Positions 36,495-45,278 of a stretch of DNA of 64,000 bases are shown here, one piece after another. Each line of letters opens with the position of its first letter. Position 1 is the first letter of the stretch. This DNA comes from Curtobacterium ammoniigenes NBRC 101786 (GTDB lineage Bacteria > Actinomycetota > Actinomycetes > Actinomycetales > Microbacteriaceae), in contig NZ_BCSV01000007.1 of assembly GCF_001571045.1 (NCBI RefSeq), positions 37,843-101,842 on the forward strand, written 5' to 3'. The notes beneath the pieces are model-generated. The model was not told the origin of the DNA and did not search any database. It worked only from the letters and a program-made list of their open reading frames with translations. A program made the translations under genes and the position numbers.

Positions 36495-37616
36495 TTACTG
36501 CAGTTGCGAGGCCGTGTAGTACCCGCTGTCGATCAGGACGGACTTGTAGTTGTCCTTCGTGACGACGACGGGCTGGAAGAGATAGCTCGGGACGACCTTG
36601 ACCTTGTTGTTGTAGCTCTTCGTGTCGTTCACGGCCGGCTTCTTGCCGGTGAGCAGGTCGTTGGCCATCACCGCTGCCTGGTTGGCGAGCTTCCGAGTGT
36701 CCTTATAGATCGTGGAGTACTGCGTGCCCGCGATGATCTGCTTGACGCTGGCGATCTCGGCGTCCTGGCCGGTGATGATCGGCAGCTGCTTGCCGCCCGA
36801 GCCGTAGCCGGCGCCCTGCAGTGCCGAGAGGATGCCGTCCGAGAGGCCGTCGTACGGCGAGAGCACGCCCTGCACGGTCTGGCCGTTCGAGTACGACTTG
36901 GCGATGAGGTCCTGCATGCGGGCCTTCGCGGTGGCAGGGTCCCAGCCCTGGATCGCGACCGACTTGAATGAGGTCTGTCCGCTCCGGACAACGAGGGTGC
37001 CGTCGGCGAAGTAGGGCTTCAGCGTGTCCATTGCGCCGTTGTAGAAGAACGTGGCGTTGTTGTCGTCGGGGCTTCCGGCGAACACCTCGACGTTGAAGGG
37101 ACCCTTCTTGCCGGTCTTCTTCCCGTTCGCGTCGAGCACACCGAGCCCGGTCAGCAGGCTGTTTGCCTGGTAGACGCCGACCTTGTAGTTGTCGAAGGAG
37201 ACGTAGTAGTCGACGTTCTTGTCGCCGGTCAGGAGGCGGTCGTACGAGATCACCTTGATCCCGGCCTTCGCTGCTGAGTCAAGCTGGTCGGTGAGGGAGC
37301 CGCCATTGATCGACGCGATGATGAGGATCTTCGCGCCCTTGGTGATCATCGTGTTGATCTGCTGGACCTGCGTCGGGATGTCGTTGTTCGCATACTCGAG
37401 GTCGACTTTATAGCCGTCCTTCTGCAGGTCGGCCTTCACGGCGTTGCCGTCGGCGATCCACCGCTGGTCGACCTTGGTCGGCATCGCGACGCCGACGAGG
37501 GCGCCCTTGTTGTCGGTTCCGCTGCCGGTGGTGGCGCCGCGGCCCCCCGAGCAGGCCGCCAACGAGGCGACGAGTCCGGCCGCGACGACGAGTCCGGCCA
37601 GTTTCTTGTACTTCAT
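36495..37616 (-). CDS. chvE: Monosaccharide ABC transporter substrate-binding lipoprotein (ChvE type)
   Basis: A 373-aa periplasmic-binding-protein type I lipoprotein. The signal peptide MKYKKLAGLVVAAGLVASLAAC has lipobox LAAC at about residues 19-22. VGVAMPTKVDQRWIADGNAV, KAGIKVISYDRLLTGDKNVDYYVSFDN and IITGQDAEIASVKQIIAG match ChvE/XylF-like proteins, whose sugars include xylose, arabinose, galactose and glucose. The ATG at 37616 has GAAGGAAC upstream. It is the first gene of chvE-mmsA-mmsB, with LacI-type operators upstream. Confidence 0.93.
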   Translation of the reverse strand: MKYKKLAGLVVAAGLVASLAACSGGRGATTGSGTDNKGALVGVAMPTKVDQRWIADGNAVKADLQKDGYKVDLEYANNDIPTQVQQINTMITKGAKILIIASINGGSLTDQLDSAAKAGIKVISYDRLLTGDKNVDYYVSFDNYKVGVYQANSLLTGLGVLDANGKKTGKKGPFNVEVFAGSPDDNNATFFYNGAMDTLKPYFADGTLVVRSGQTSFKSVAIQGWDPATAKARMQDLIAKSYSNGQTVQGVLSPYDGLSDGILSALQGAGYGSGGKQLPIITGQDAEIASVKQIIAGTQYSTIYKDTRKLANQAAVMANDLLTGKKPAVNDTKSYNNKVKVVPSYLFQPVVVTKDNYKSVLIDSGYYTASQLQ

Positions 37617-37652
37617 GCGTGTTCCTTCGTGCACTTCATTGGACAGGCGTGA

Positions 37653-37664
37653 GTGAGCGCTCAC
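37653..37664. promoter_or_regulatory. LacI-family operator before chvE
   Basis: GTGAGCGCTCAC is a perfect 12-bp palindrome identical to the core of the ideal symmetric lac operator, 37-48 bp upstream of the chvE ATG. It is probably bound by the LacI protein encoded at 37902-38915. Confidence 0.75.
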
Positions 37665-37797
37665 GTTGGGAATCGCGGAACCCAGTTCCGAACAACTGCT
37701 GGGACCAGGTGTCGCTCGCACAGAAGGCGCTAGCCCACCGCATTCGGGCCGTACGCGATGGCCTTCCGTCGTTGGGGTCCGCCGCGCTCGATCCGGA

Positions 37798-37811
37798 TGT
37801 TACCGGTCACA
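37798..37811. promoter_or_regulatory. Second operator-like palindrome in the chvE upstream region
   Basis: TGTTACCGGTCACA has 7-bp arms with one mismatch and a central CCGG typical of LacI-family sites. It is further upstream of chvE and 91 bp beyond the 3' end of the lacI gene. A related half site, GTTACCG, lies at about 37890. The word GGTCACATC here recurs upstream of the lacI start (about 38946), hinting at autoregulation. Confidence 0.45.
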
Positions 37812-37901
37812 TCAGTGGGATGATCCTGTCCGATCCGACAGCAAACGTCAACCAGGCCACCCGCTCCGCGTGTCATCGATATCGGAGCGTTACCGACGGT
37901 G

Positions 37902-38915
37902 TCAGAGACTTCGTGGCCGACTCGTCGATCCACGAACGACGAGTTGCGGTGTCAGGTCGACGGTTCGGAGCGCAACCTCGGATGGCGCGAGCAGCTCGAC
38001 GCATCGGCGCCCGAGCTCAGCGAAGTCGATCGCCACGGTGGTCAGCGGCGGCCACAGGTGTTGCGCCTCCGGAATGTCGTCGAATCCGACGACGGACAGA
38101 TCTCCCGGCACGTCGAGCCCATACGAGCGCGCCGCGTGCATCACTCCGAGCGCGATCGCGTCGTTGGCACAGAAGATCGCGGTGCAATCGCGCCAGCGCA
38201 ACAGCTCGCGGCCCGCGTGAAACCCGAAGTCCGCAGTCCACTCCCCGAGGATCGGGGGCTGAACAGGCATATCGCGATCGGACATCTCACGCATGAATCC
38301 CTCCATGCGTGCGTCGGCTTCGAGCCAGTCGCGCGGGCCCGCGATGTGCCGAACGTACTGATGGCCGAGGTCCAACAGGTGGGCGGTAGCCAATCGTGCG
38401 CCGGTCATCTGATCCACCCAGAGGCCGCGTGGATCATCGCCGGCGCGGGACTGCAGCGTCATATACGGCGTGCGGACCCCGAGTCGCTCGATGACGTCGA
38501 ATACGCGCTGCTGCGGGGCGATGATCACGATGCCTTCGACATCCTGGTCGAGCAGGTGGGCGAGGCCCGTTCTGATCGCCTCGTCCGAGGGCGCCGCGAT
38601 GTTCGCGGTAACGACCGCATAGCCACGCTCGACAGCGGCGTCCTCGATCGCCTGGATCGCTCTGGCAGGCCCATACTGCGACCGCATGGACGTGAGCACC
38701 CCGATCGTGTTGCTCCGGCTCGTGACCAGCATCCGCGCGGCCCGATTCGGCCGGTACTGGAGCTGTTCCATCACTTCGAGGACGCGCGCTCGCGTTTCGG
38801 GGCGAATCGACTCCGAGTGGTTGAGCACGCGGGAGACCGTCTGATGTGAGACGCCGGCGGCCTTCGCGACGTCGCGAATGCTCGGCGCGCGGGGGTGGTC
38901 GACCTCGGCTGGCAT
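37902..38915 (-). CDS. LacI-family regulator of the chvE-mmsAB importer
   Basis: A 337-aa LacI/GalR protein. The helix-turn-helix is PSIRDVAKAAGVSHQTVSRVLNH, the hinge is YRPNRAARMLVTSRSNTIGVL, and the effector domain includes GPRDWLEADARMEGFM and AIFCANDAIALGVMHAA. I use the ATG at 38915 (MPAEVDHPRAPSIRD); ATGs at 38939 and 38975 would lengthen it. The gene is transcribed in the same direction as chvE and lies directly upstream of it, across a ~285-bp regulatory gap holding two operator-like palindromes. Confidence 0.9.
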   Translation of the reverse strand: MPAEVDHPRAPSIRDVAKAAGVSHQTVSRVLNHSESIRPETRARVLEVMEQLQYRPNRAARMLVTSRSNTIGVLTSMRSQYGPARAIQAIEDAAVERGYAVVTANIAAPSDEAIRTGLAHLLDQDVEGIVIIAPQQRVFDVIERLGVRTPYMTLQSRAGDDPRGLWVDQMTGARLATAHLLDLGHQYVRHIAGPRDWLEADARMEGFMREMSDRDMPVQPPILGEWTADFGFHAGRELLRWRDCTAIFCANDAIALGVMHAARSYGLDVPGDLSVVGFDDIPEAQHLWPPLTTVAIDFAELGRRCVELLAPSEVALRTVDLTPQLVVRGSTSRPRSL

Positions 38916-39022
38916 CGCTGACTCTCTTCCGCCGGGCATGTGCACGGTCACATCCTGAGCGACATCATTATGCATTCCCCGAACGACGATGTGCCTCGTG
39001 CCTGGTGACCGAGCGCGCCCCG

Positions 39023-39559
39023 TCAGCCCGGCAGCACCTCGACGGGCAGCGCCTCGAGCTGCAGCCCGAGCCACGGGCTGAACGCGAACGGGGTTGCCGC
39101 GACCGATCGTCGGAGCGCGCCCTCGTCGACCCATTCCCACTCGGCGACCTCGTCGGCGGCCGGATTGATCACGTCTGCGGTGTGCGCGCGATAGACGGGG
39201 CAGATCTCGTTCTCGACGATGCCGGACGCGTCGACGGCGCGATAGCGAAAGTCGGGCAGGACGCATTCGATCCGTTGCACGGTGATCCCGAGCTCACGGG
39301 AGGCACGGCGCGCGATCGCCGCCTCGAACGATTCGTCCGGCGCTGGATGCCCGCAGAAGGAGTTCGTCCAGACTCCGGGCCACGTGGCTTTGGTGAGGGC
39401 GCGACGGGTGACGAGGACCTCTCCGCGGTCGTTCACGACGTGGCAACTGAATGCAAGATGCAGCGGCGTCGAAGCGGTGTGCACCGCGTACTTGTCGGCC
39501 GTACCGACCGGCGTGCCGTCGTCGGCGAGCAGGATCACGGATTCCCGGGCAGTGTTCAT
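39023..39559 (-). CDS. idi: Isopentenyl-diphosphate delta-isomerase, type 1
   Basis: A 178-aa Nudix-fold enzyme interconverting IPP and DMAPP, supplying the allylic primer for carotenoid synthesis. Catalytic Cys69 lies in TNSFCGHP and catalytic Glu116 in GIVENEIC; metal-binding histidines are in YAVHTASTPLHLAFS and at His71. All key residues are present. It is divergent from crtE with only 21 bp between the start codons, so the two promoters must overlap. Confidence 0.96.
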   Translation of the reverse strand: MNTARESVILLADDGTPVGTADKYAVHTASTPLHLAFSCHVVNDRGEVLVTRRALTKATWPGVWTNSFCGHPAPDESFEAAIARRASRELGITVQRIECVLPDFRYRAVDASGIVENEICPVYRAHTADVINPAADEVAEWEWVDEGALRRSVAATPFAFSPWLGLQLEALPVEVLPG

Positions 39560-39565
39560 GTAAGT

Positions 39566-39575
39566 CGATATATTA
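39566..39575. promoter_or_regulatory. Shared AT-rich core of the idi/crtE divergent promoter
   Basis: The 21-bp gap contains TCGATATATTAGG. TATATT (39569-39574) is a -10 element 6 nt before the crtE ATG. On the other strand TATATC (39572-39567) lies 7 nt before the idi ATG. Both spacings fit leaderless or near-leaderless messages, with the -35 regions inside the opposite gene. A regulator bound here would control both genes at once. Confidence 0.7.
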
Positions 39576-39580
39576 GGCCA

Positions 39581-40639
39581 ATGAACGAGGATACGACCGC
39601 GCTCGTGGGGGACGGCCTTGCGCTGGTCGACGAGTGCCTCGATCGCTTCTTCGCGCTGTCGGCGCAGCGAGCGAAGAGCTATGGCCGCGCCATGGAAGGG
39701 CTGTGGGAGGTCCTCCGCGACGCCTCGTCCGGCGGCAAACGATTCCGGCCGCGCATGGTCATGCTCGCGTATTCACTGCTCGGCGGCACGGATCTGCGCG
39801 CCGCTGCGAACGTGGCGGCGGCGTACGAGCTGCTGCACACCGCGCTCGTCGTGCACGACGACGTCATCGATCGTGACTGGTCGCGGAGAGGTGTCCCGAA
39901 TGTCGCCGGGAGCTTCCGCGACGCGGCGACGACCGGCGGCGTACCGTTGCCCACCGCGGAGCATCGGGGGACAAGCGCGGCCGTGATCGCCGGCGACCTC
40001 GCCCTGTCCGCCGCATCGCGACTGGTCGAGGCGAGCGGCGTCGACGGCGAGCGGCGTTCCCGACTGCTGGACATCCTCGACGAAGCGATCTTCGCGTCGG
40101 CTGCTGGCGAGATGGCCGACGTCGACCTCGCGATCGGCGTGATGCCCAGCGTCGACGACATCATCGCGATGGAGCGCGCAAAGACCGCCGTGTACTCGTT
40201 CGAGGCGCCGCTGCAGTCCGGAGCGGTCCTCGCCGACGCACCGGAACACGTCGTCAGCGCGCTCGGCATCTTCGGTCGCGAGATCGGGATCGCCTACCAG
40301 ATCGTCGACGACCTCCTCGGGGTGTTCGGCAACGAGGCGGTGACCGGCAAGAGCAACAGCGGCGATCTCCGCGAGGGCAAGCGGACCATCCTCGTCGCGC
40401 ACGCCGCCACAACGGAGCATTGGTCGGCGATCGAGCCGTTCCTCGGCAAGAACGACCTCACCGATGACCAGCTCGCACACCTCCGGTTCCGCCTTGACTG
40501 CTCGGGCGCGACGCTCGTCGCGATCGAGCGCATCCGAGGCCACGTCTCCCTCGCGGAGGCGGCCCTCGCGGACGTCCCCGCGGAGCTCGCGGGGCGCCTC
40601 AGCGACCTGACCGCCGAACTCGTGGATCGGGTCCGATGA
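39581..40639 (+). CDS. crtE: Geranylgeranyl diphosphate synthase
   Basis: A 352-aa trans-isoprenyl diphosphate synthase condensing IPP units to GGPP, the first committed precursor of the pathway. The first Asp-rich motif DDVIDRD begins at residue 93, the second, QIVDDLLG, has Asp243-Asp244, and GGKRFRPRM (51-59) binds the substrate diphosphate. The ATG at 39581 lies right after the AT-rich promoter; the frame is open for a long way upstream through idi but that is shadow. It starts the crtE-B-I-Ye-Yf-Eb operon and overlaps crtB by 4 bp. Confidence 0.95.
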   Translation: MNEDTTALVGDGLALVDECLDRFFALSAQRAKSYGRAMEGLWEVLRDASSGGKRFRPRMVMLAYSLLGGTDLRAAANVAAAYELLHTALVVHDDVIDRDWSRRGVPNVAGSFRDAATTGGVPLPTAEHRGTSAAVIAGDLALSAASRLVEASGVDGERRSRLLDILDEAIFASAAGEMADVDLAIGVMPSVDDIIAMERAKTAVYSFEAPLQSGAVLADAPEHVVSALGIFGREIGIAYQIVDDLLGVFGNEAVTGKSNSGDLREGKRTILVAHAATTEHWSAIEPFLGKNDLTDDQLAHLRFRLDCSGATLVAIERIRGHVSLAEAALADVPAELAGRLSDLTAELVDRVR

Positions 40640-41553
40640 CCGCCACCACGACGACCGGCCGGCTCGGACTCTACGACGCCACCGCGGCGGCAGCCTCGTC
40701 AGTGGTGATTCACCGATATTCCACCTCGTTCGGGCTCGCCTCTCGGTTCCTGCGCCCAGGGGTCCGCGAACACGTCGAGCATGTCTACGCGCTCGTGCGC
40801 GTCGCGGACGAGATCGTCGATGGGCCCGCCACCGAAGCAGGTCTCGATCCGGCCCTTGCCCGTGAGCTGCTCGACGAACTCGAGCGCGATACCGAACGTG
40901 CCCTGCGGACCGGGTTCTCGGTGAACCCGGTGGTGCATGCCTTCGCGCAGTCGGCGCGGCGCATTCGCTTCGGGGCGGAACTCACGCAGCCGTTCTTCGC
41001 CTCGATGCGGATGGATCTCGCGCCGGTCGAATACGACCAGGAGACCTTCGAGCGATACATCTACGGGTCGGCCGAGGTCGTCGGGTTGATGTGCCTGCGC
41101 GCTTTCGTCTATCAGACCGAGGCGCGCACCGCGGCCGAACCCGACCAGCGCCTCGTCGCGGGGGCTCGCCGCCTCGGCTCGGCGTTCCAGAAAGTGAACT
41201 TCCTGCGCGACCTCCGTGCCGACTTCGAGGAACTCGGCCGGTCGTACTTCCCCGGAGTCGATGTCGGCTCCTTCGACGAGGCGACGAAGCATCGGCTTGT
41301 CGCCGACGTGCAGTCGGACCTCGACGCGGCGGCCGCGGTCATCCCGCTGCTGCCGTCGGACGCACGTCATGCGGTCGGGCTGGCGCACGCACTGTTCCAG
41401 GAACTGAACCGGCGGATCGCTGCGACACCCGCATCGCGGCTCATCACCACACGAGTCCGCGTTCCGAATGGCGTGAAAGCTGCGCTCGCCGCCCGCGTGC
41501 TCGCAGGCCGGCGTCCGAATCCCACTGCGGCCCGGTCTGGAGGCGCGGCGTGA
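40636..41553 (+). CDS. crtB: Phytoene synthase
   Basis: A 305-aa squalene/phytoene synthase-family enzyme joining two GGPP to phytoene. The Asp-rich motifs are RVADEIVDG (about 55-63) and NFLRDLRADFEELGRSYFP. YATSFGLASRFL-like HRYSTSFGLASRFL lies at the N-terminus. ATGA overlap with crtE and GTGA overlap with crtI show tight coupling. Confidence 0.95.
   Translation: MTATTTTGRLGLYDATAAAASSVVIHRYSTSFGLASRFLRPGVREHVEHVYALVRVADEIVDGPATEAGLDPALARELLDELERDTERALRTGFSVNPVVHAFAQSARRIRFGAELTQPFFASMRMDLAPVEYDQETFERYIYGSAEVVGLMCLRAFVYQTEARTAAEPDQRLVAGARRLGSAFQKVNFLRDLRADFEELGRSYFPGVDVGSFDEATKHRLVADVQSDLDAAAAVIPLLPSDARHAVGLAHALFQELNRRIAATPASRLITTRVRVPNGVKAALAARVLAGRRPNPTAARSGGAA
41533..41547 (+). repeat. 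Dispersed 15-mer CGGTCTGGAGGCGCG, copy 2
   Basis: An exact copy, here inside the last codons of crtB (encoding part of ARSGGAA), immediately before the crtI start. Confidence 0.7.
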
Positions 41554-43160
41554 GCCCGTCAGACGCGTCCGGCCCCCGCACTGCCCGCCGCGTCCTCATC
41601 ATCGGCGGTGGCATCAGCGGTCTTGCGGCGTCGGCGCTGCTCGCGCAGCAGGGGTATGCGGTAACGCTCCTCGAGCGGCGAGATCAGCTCGGTGGTCGAG
41701 CGGGCTCCTGGGAACGCGATGGCTTCCGATTCGACACCGGGCCGAGCTGGTACCTCATGCCGGACGTGTTCGATCACTTCTTCCGGCTCCTCGGAACGAG
41801 CGCGGACGCCGAGCTGGACCTCGTTCGCCTGGACCCCGGCTATCGCGTCTATGTGGACGGCTACGCGCAGCCGGTCGATGTCGCCGCGGACCGCGAGTCG
41901 AACCTCGCGATCTTCGACCGTATCGAACCGGGCGCCGGTCGGCGCATGGAGAAGTATCTCGACTCCGCTCGCGAAACGTACGACATGGCGGTCCGGCGGT
42001 TCCTTTACGGGACCTTTGCGGACCTCCGGAGGCTCGCAGCACCGGACGTGCTCGCTCGCCTGCCGCGCCTCCTGCGCCTGCTGACCGAGCCGCTCGCGAC
42101 ATTCGCCGGCCGTGCCGTTCGTGACGACCGCCTCCGGAAGATCCTCGGGTACCCCGCAGTATTCCTCGGAGCCAGCCCGTATACCGCGCCGAGCATGTAC
42201 CACCTGATGAGCCATCTCGATCTCGCCGATGGGGTGCTCTACCCGCAGGGCGGCGTCACCGAGGTGATTCGAGCGGTGGAGCGGGTGGCGCGAGCCCAGG
42301 GCGTGGAGATCCACACCGGGTCGGACGTCGAGCAGATTCGAACGGCCGCCGGGAGCGCGGTCGGCGTGCGCTACCGCGATGCGAGCGGTGCAGCGGTCGA
42401 ACTCGATGCCGACGTCGTCGTGAGCGCCGCGGACCTGCACCACACGGAGACGGCCCTGTTGCCCAGCGCGGCCGACCGGACGTACGACGAACCGTACTGG
42501 ACCAGCCGGGACCCAGGTCCGAGCGCCGTGCTCGTCTATCTCGGGATCGACGGCACCGTTCCGGGTCTGCTCCACCACACGCTCATGTTCACCGCCGACT
42601 GGGAGGCGAACTTCGGGGCGATCTTCGGCAAAGAGCGGTCCGTTCCTGATCCTGCATCGATCTACGTGTGCGCGCCGAGCCTCACCGACCCTTCCGTGGC
42701 GCCGGACGGGGCCACGAATCTGTTCGTCCTCGTGCCGCTCCCGGCGGATGTGACGATCGGGCGCGGCGGCGTCGACGGCGCGGGTGATCCGCGGGTCGAA
42801 GCGATCGCGGATCGTGCCATCGCGACGATCGCGGAGAAGACCGGGGTCAAGGACCTCGCCGAGCGGATCCGCGTTCGCCGCACGGTTGGACCGCGTGACT
42901 TCGCCGACGACATCAACGCGTGGAGCGGTTCGATGCTCGGCCCGGCGCACACGCTTCGGCAGAGCGCCTTCTTCCGCGCCGGCAACCGTTCCAAGCGACT
43001 CGACAACCTGTATTACGTGGGGGCGTCCACGATTCCGGGCATCGGCCTCCCGATGTGTCTCATCAGTGCTGAGGTCTTGCTGAAGCGCTTGACGGGCGAC
43101 ACCTCGACGGAACCGCTTCCCGAGCCCTCCGTGGACACGCTGGCCGAAACGCGGACCTGA
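41550..43160 (+). CDS. crtI: Phytoene desaturase
   Basis: A 536-aa FAD-dependent CrtI-type desaturase taking phytoene to lycopene. The dinucleotide-binding motif VLIIGGGISGLAASALLAQQ starts at about residue 15, and LGGRAGSWERDGFRFDTGPSWYLMP is the family's second block. The C-terminal signature includes YYVGASTIPGIGLPMCLISAE. It begins with a GTG overlapping the crtB stop and ends overlapping crtYe by one base. Confidence 0.95.
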   Translation: MSPSDASGPRTARRVLIIGGGISGLAASALLAQQGYAVTLLERRDQLGGRAGSWERDGFRFDTGPSWYLMPDVFDHFFRLLGTSADAELDLVRLDPGYRVYVDGYAQPVDVAADRESNLAIFDRIEPGAGRRMEKYLDSARETYDMAVRRFLYGTFADLRRLAAPDVLARLPRLLRLLTEPLATFAGRAVRDDRLRKILGYPAVFLGASPYTAPSMYHLMSHLDLADGVLYPQGGVTEVIRAVERVARAQGVEIHTGSDVEQIRTAAGSAVGVRYRDASGAAVELDADVVVSAADLHHTETALLPSAADRTYDEPYWTSRDPGPSAVLVYLGIDGTVPGLLHHTLMFTADWEANFGAIFGKERSVPDPASIYVCAPSLTDPSVAPDGATNLFVLVPLPADVTIGRGGVDGAGDPRVEAIADRAIATIAEKTGVKDLAERIRVRRTVGPRDFADDINAWSGSMLGPAHTLRQSAFFRAGNRSKRLDNLYYVGASTIPGIGLPMCLISAEVLLKRLTGDTSTEPLPEPSVDTLAETRT

Positions 43161-43498
43161 TGCCCGGGCTGTACCTCGGGGGTCTCATCGTCGCGATCGT
43201 CGCGATGGTGCTGCTTGATGCGCGCTACCGGCTGTTCTTCTGGCGGGGCCCGCTGCGTGCGGCAGCGGTGCTCGTGATCGGACTCCTGTTCTTCCTCGGA
43301 TGGGATCTCGTCGGAGTCCGCTCCGGGGTGTTCTTCCAGGGGGGCGGACCGTTCCTGATCGGGGCGGACATCGCGCCGCAGGTTCCCGTCGAAGAAGTCT
43401 TCTTCCTCACGCTGCTCTGCTACGTCACGATGAATCTCATCGGGATGGTTGACGCCATCGCACGTCGCTCGCGCACCGCAAAGGAAAGCCGCCGATGA
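43160..43498 (+). CDS. crtYe: C50 carotenoid epsilon-cyclase subunit CrtYe
   Basis: A 112-aa membrane protein with three hydrophobic segments and the lycopene-cyclase-domain motif VPVEEVFF. It is one half of the heterodimeric cyclase that rings the C50 backbone, as in Corynebacterium decaprenoxanthin synthesis. Cyclase ring type (epsilon versus beta or gamma) cannot be settled from sequence. It overlaps crtYf by 4 bp. Confidence 0.9.
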   Translation: MPGLYLGGLIVAIVAMVLLDARYRLFFWRGPLRAAAVLVIGLLFFLGWDLVGVRSGVFFQGGGPFLIGADIAPQVPVEEVFFLTLLCYVTMNLIGMVDAIARRSRTAKESRR

Positions 43499-43890
43499 AC
43501 GCCGGACACGCGACCTACGCGCTCATCGACCTGGTGTTCCTCCTGGCGGCGGCGATCGTCGCGATCATCGCAGGCGGTGTGTCCGCGCAGCGCGCACGCA
43601 GTGTCGCACCGGCTCGCGCCAGGCGCTGGCGTCGCACAGCGCTGCTGACGCGCCTGGCCGCAGGGAGCGCGCTCGTCGTGATGACGGTCGTCTTCGACAA
43701 CGTCATCGTGGGGCTGCGGATCGTCGCGTACGACCCGCTGCTCATCAGCGGAGCGCACCTCGGATTCATCCCTGTCGAGGATCTCGCATACTCGGTCGCT
43801 GCCGTGATCCTCCTGCCGTCGCTCGCGATCCTCTTCACGCGCCCGACCCCCGACCGCGCAGCAACCCCAGAAGGAGGGCATCGCCCGTGA
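43495..43890 (+). CDS. crtYf: C50 carotenoid cyclase subunit CrtYf
   Basis: A 131-aa partner cyclase subunit with three hydrophobic segments, an arginine-rich cytoplasmic loop (RARSVAPARARRWRR) and the matching motif IPVEDLAYS. It is homologous to CrtYe, and both are needed for activity in characterised species. It overlaps crtEb by 4 bp (GTGA). Confidence 0.9.
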   Translation: MNAGHATYALIDLVFLLAAAIVAIIAGGVSAQRARSVAPARARRWRRTALLTRLAAGSALVVMTVVFDNVIVGLRIVAYDPLLISGAHLGFIPVEDLAYSVAAVILLPSLAILFTRPTPDRAATPEGGHRP

Positions 43891-44801
43891 CTGCCCTGAC
43901 CGCACGGCCACGCCCGTCCCTGCTCGCTTCGCTGTTCGTCGCCTCGCGGCCGATCAGCTGGGTGAACACGGCATATCCCTTTGCGGCCGCGTACGTGCTC
44001 GGCGCGGGCGTCGGCGTTCACGGGGGCGGGGGCTTCCATCTCGCGGTCCTGATCGTGGGGACCGTCTTCTTCCTCGTCCCGTACAACCTCGCCATGTACG
44101 GCATCAACGATGTGTTCGACTACGAGTCGGACCTCCGCAACCCGCGAAAAGGCGGAGTGGAGGGCGCGCTGCTCGATCGGGGTGTGCACCGGGCGACCCT
44201 CCGGGCGGTTGTCATCACGACGGTCCCATTCCTCGTCGTGCTCGTCGCGGTCGGCGGTCCGTGGTCCTGGCTCGTCCTCGCGATCAGCATGTTCGCGGTG
44301 GTCGCGTACTCCGCACCGGGGCTCCGCTTCAAGGAACGACCGTTCCTCGATTCGGTGACGTCGAGCACCCACTTCGTCTCGCCCGCGATCTACGGCCTGG
44401 TGCTCGCCGGCCCCGCCTGGACGCCGCAGCTCGTCGCGGTCTGCGTGGCCTTCTTCCTGTGGGGCGTCGCGTCGCACGCGTTCGGCGCCGTGCAGGACGT
44501 TGTCGCCGATCGGGCCGGAGGCATCGGGTCGGTCGCCACGGTGATCGGCGCTCGGACGACCGTTCGGCTCGCGTTCATCGCGTACCTCGTCGCCGGACTG
44601 GTGATGCTCGACACCGCGTTTCCCGGACCGATCGCCGCGATCGTCGTCATCCCATATGCCCTCAACGTGCTTCCGTGGTGGAACGTCCGCGACGACGCAG
44701 CCGAATCGGCGAATGCGGGCTGGCGCCGATTCCTGTGGATCAACTACCTGGCCGGGTTCCTCGTGACCATGGCGCTGATCGGGTACGCCGCGTCGCACTG
44801 A
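43887..44801 (+). CDS. crtEb: Lycopene elongase, UbiA-type prenyltransferase
   Basis: A 304-aa integral membrane prenyltransferase with about eight helices that adds two C5 units to lycopene (C40) to give C50 flavuxanthin-type products. The first Asp-rich motif is NDVFDYESD at about residues 71-79, and DVVADRAGGIGS is the second. FVASRPISWVNTAYPFAAAY is the typical N-terminal block. It is the last gene of the operon; no sugar-transferase gene follows, so glycosylation of the pigment is not encoded here. Confidence 0.93.
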   Translation: MTALTARPRPSLLASLFVASRPISWVNTAYPFAAAYVLGAGVGVHGGGGFHLAVLIVGTVFFLVPYNLAMYGINDVFDYESDLRNPRKGGVEGALLDRGVHRATLRAVVITTVPFLVVLVAVGGPWSWLVLAISMFAVVAYSAPGLRFKERPFLDSVTSSTHFVSPAIYGLVLAGPAWTPQLVAVCVAFFLWGVASHAFGAVQDVVADRAGGIGSVATVIGARTTVRLAFIAYLVAGLVMLDTAFPGPIAAIVVIPYALNVLPWWNVRDDAAESANAGWRRFLWINYLAGFLVTMALIGYAASH

Positions 44802-44987
44802 GGCGTCGCTGCCACCCACTGACGCGCCGCCCCGCGTCGCCGCGGTGATCCGGAGAGCGCGCTGGGAGCCTGAACGCGCCTCCCAATCCTGAGAGGCAGA
44901 TGTGAGCCGTAGCGCGCGCAGCCGGCCGCGAGTACCGGTGAAGGAGCGCTCGGGACTCCGAGGGCGTCGACCGGAAGGAATCGCTCC

Positions 44988-45278
44988 ATGAAGACACGAC
45001 TGGTGTTCATTGCCGGAATCGGTGTCGGGTACCTGCTGGGTGCTCGCGCCGGACGCGCCTCCTACGAGCGGATCGTGTCACGGGCGCGAACGACGTGGAG
45101 CGATCCGCGGGTGCAGGAACGGGTCCACCAGGCCGAGGAGTTCATCAAGGAGAACGCGCCCATCGCCGCTGAGAAGGCGAAGGACGCGGCGGCGTCTGCG
45201 GCCACGGCTGTGAAGGATCGACTTGGAGACGGCGGCTCACGCGGTGCGGCCGAGGCCGGGAATCGCGCGGATCGATGA
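44988..45278 (+). CDS. YtxH-like small protein
   Basis: A 96-aa protein with one N-terminal hydrophobic/glycine segment, FIAGIGVGYLLGARAGRASYE (about 7-27), followed by a charged alanine-rich helix (AEEFIKENAPIAAEKAKDAAA). The form matches YtxH-like proteins tied to envelope stress. GGAAGGAA precedes the ATG. It overlaps the next gene by 4 bp. The 186 bp before it (44802-44987) show no clear element. Confidence 0.7.
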   Translation: MKTRLVFIAGIGVGYLLGARAGRASYERIVSRARTTWSDPRVQERVHQAEEFIKENAPIAAEKAKDAAASAATAVKDRLGDGGSRGAAEAGNRADR

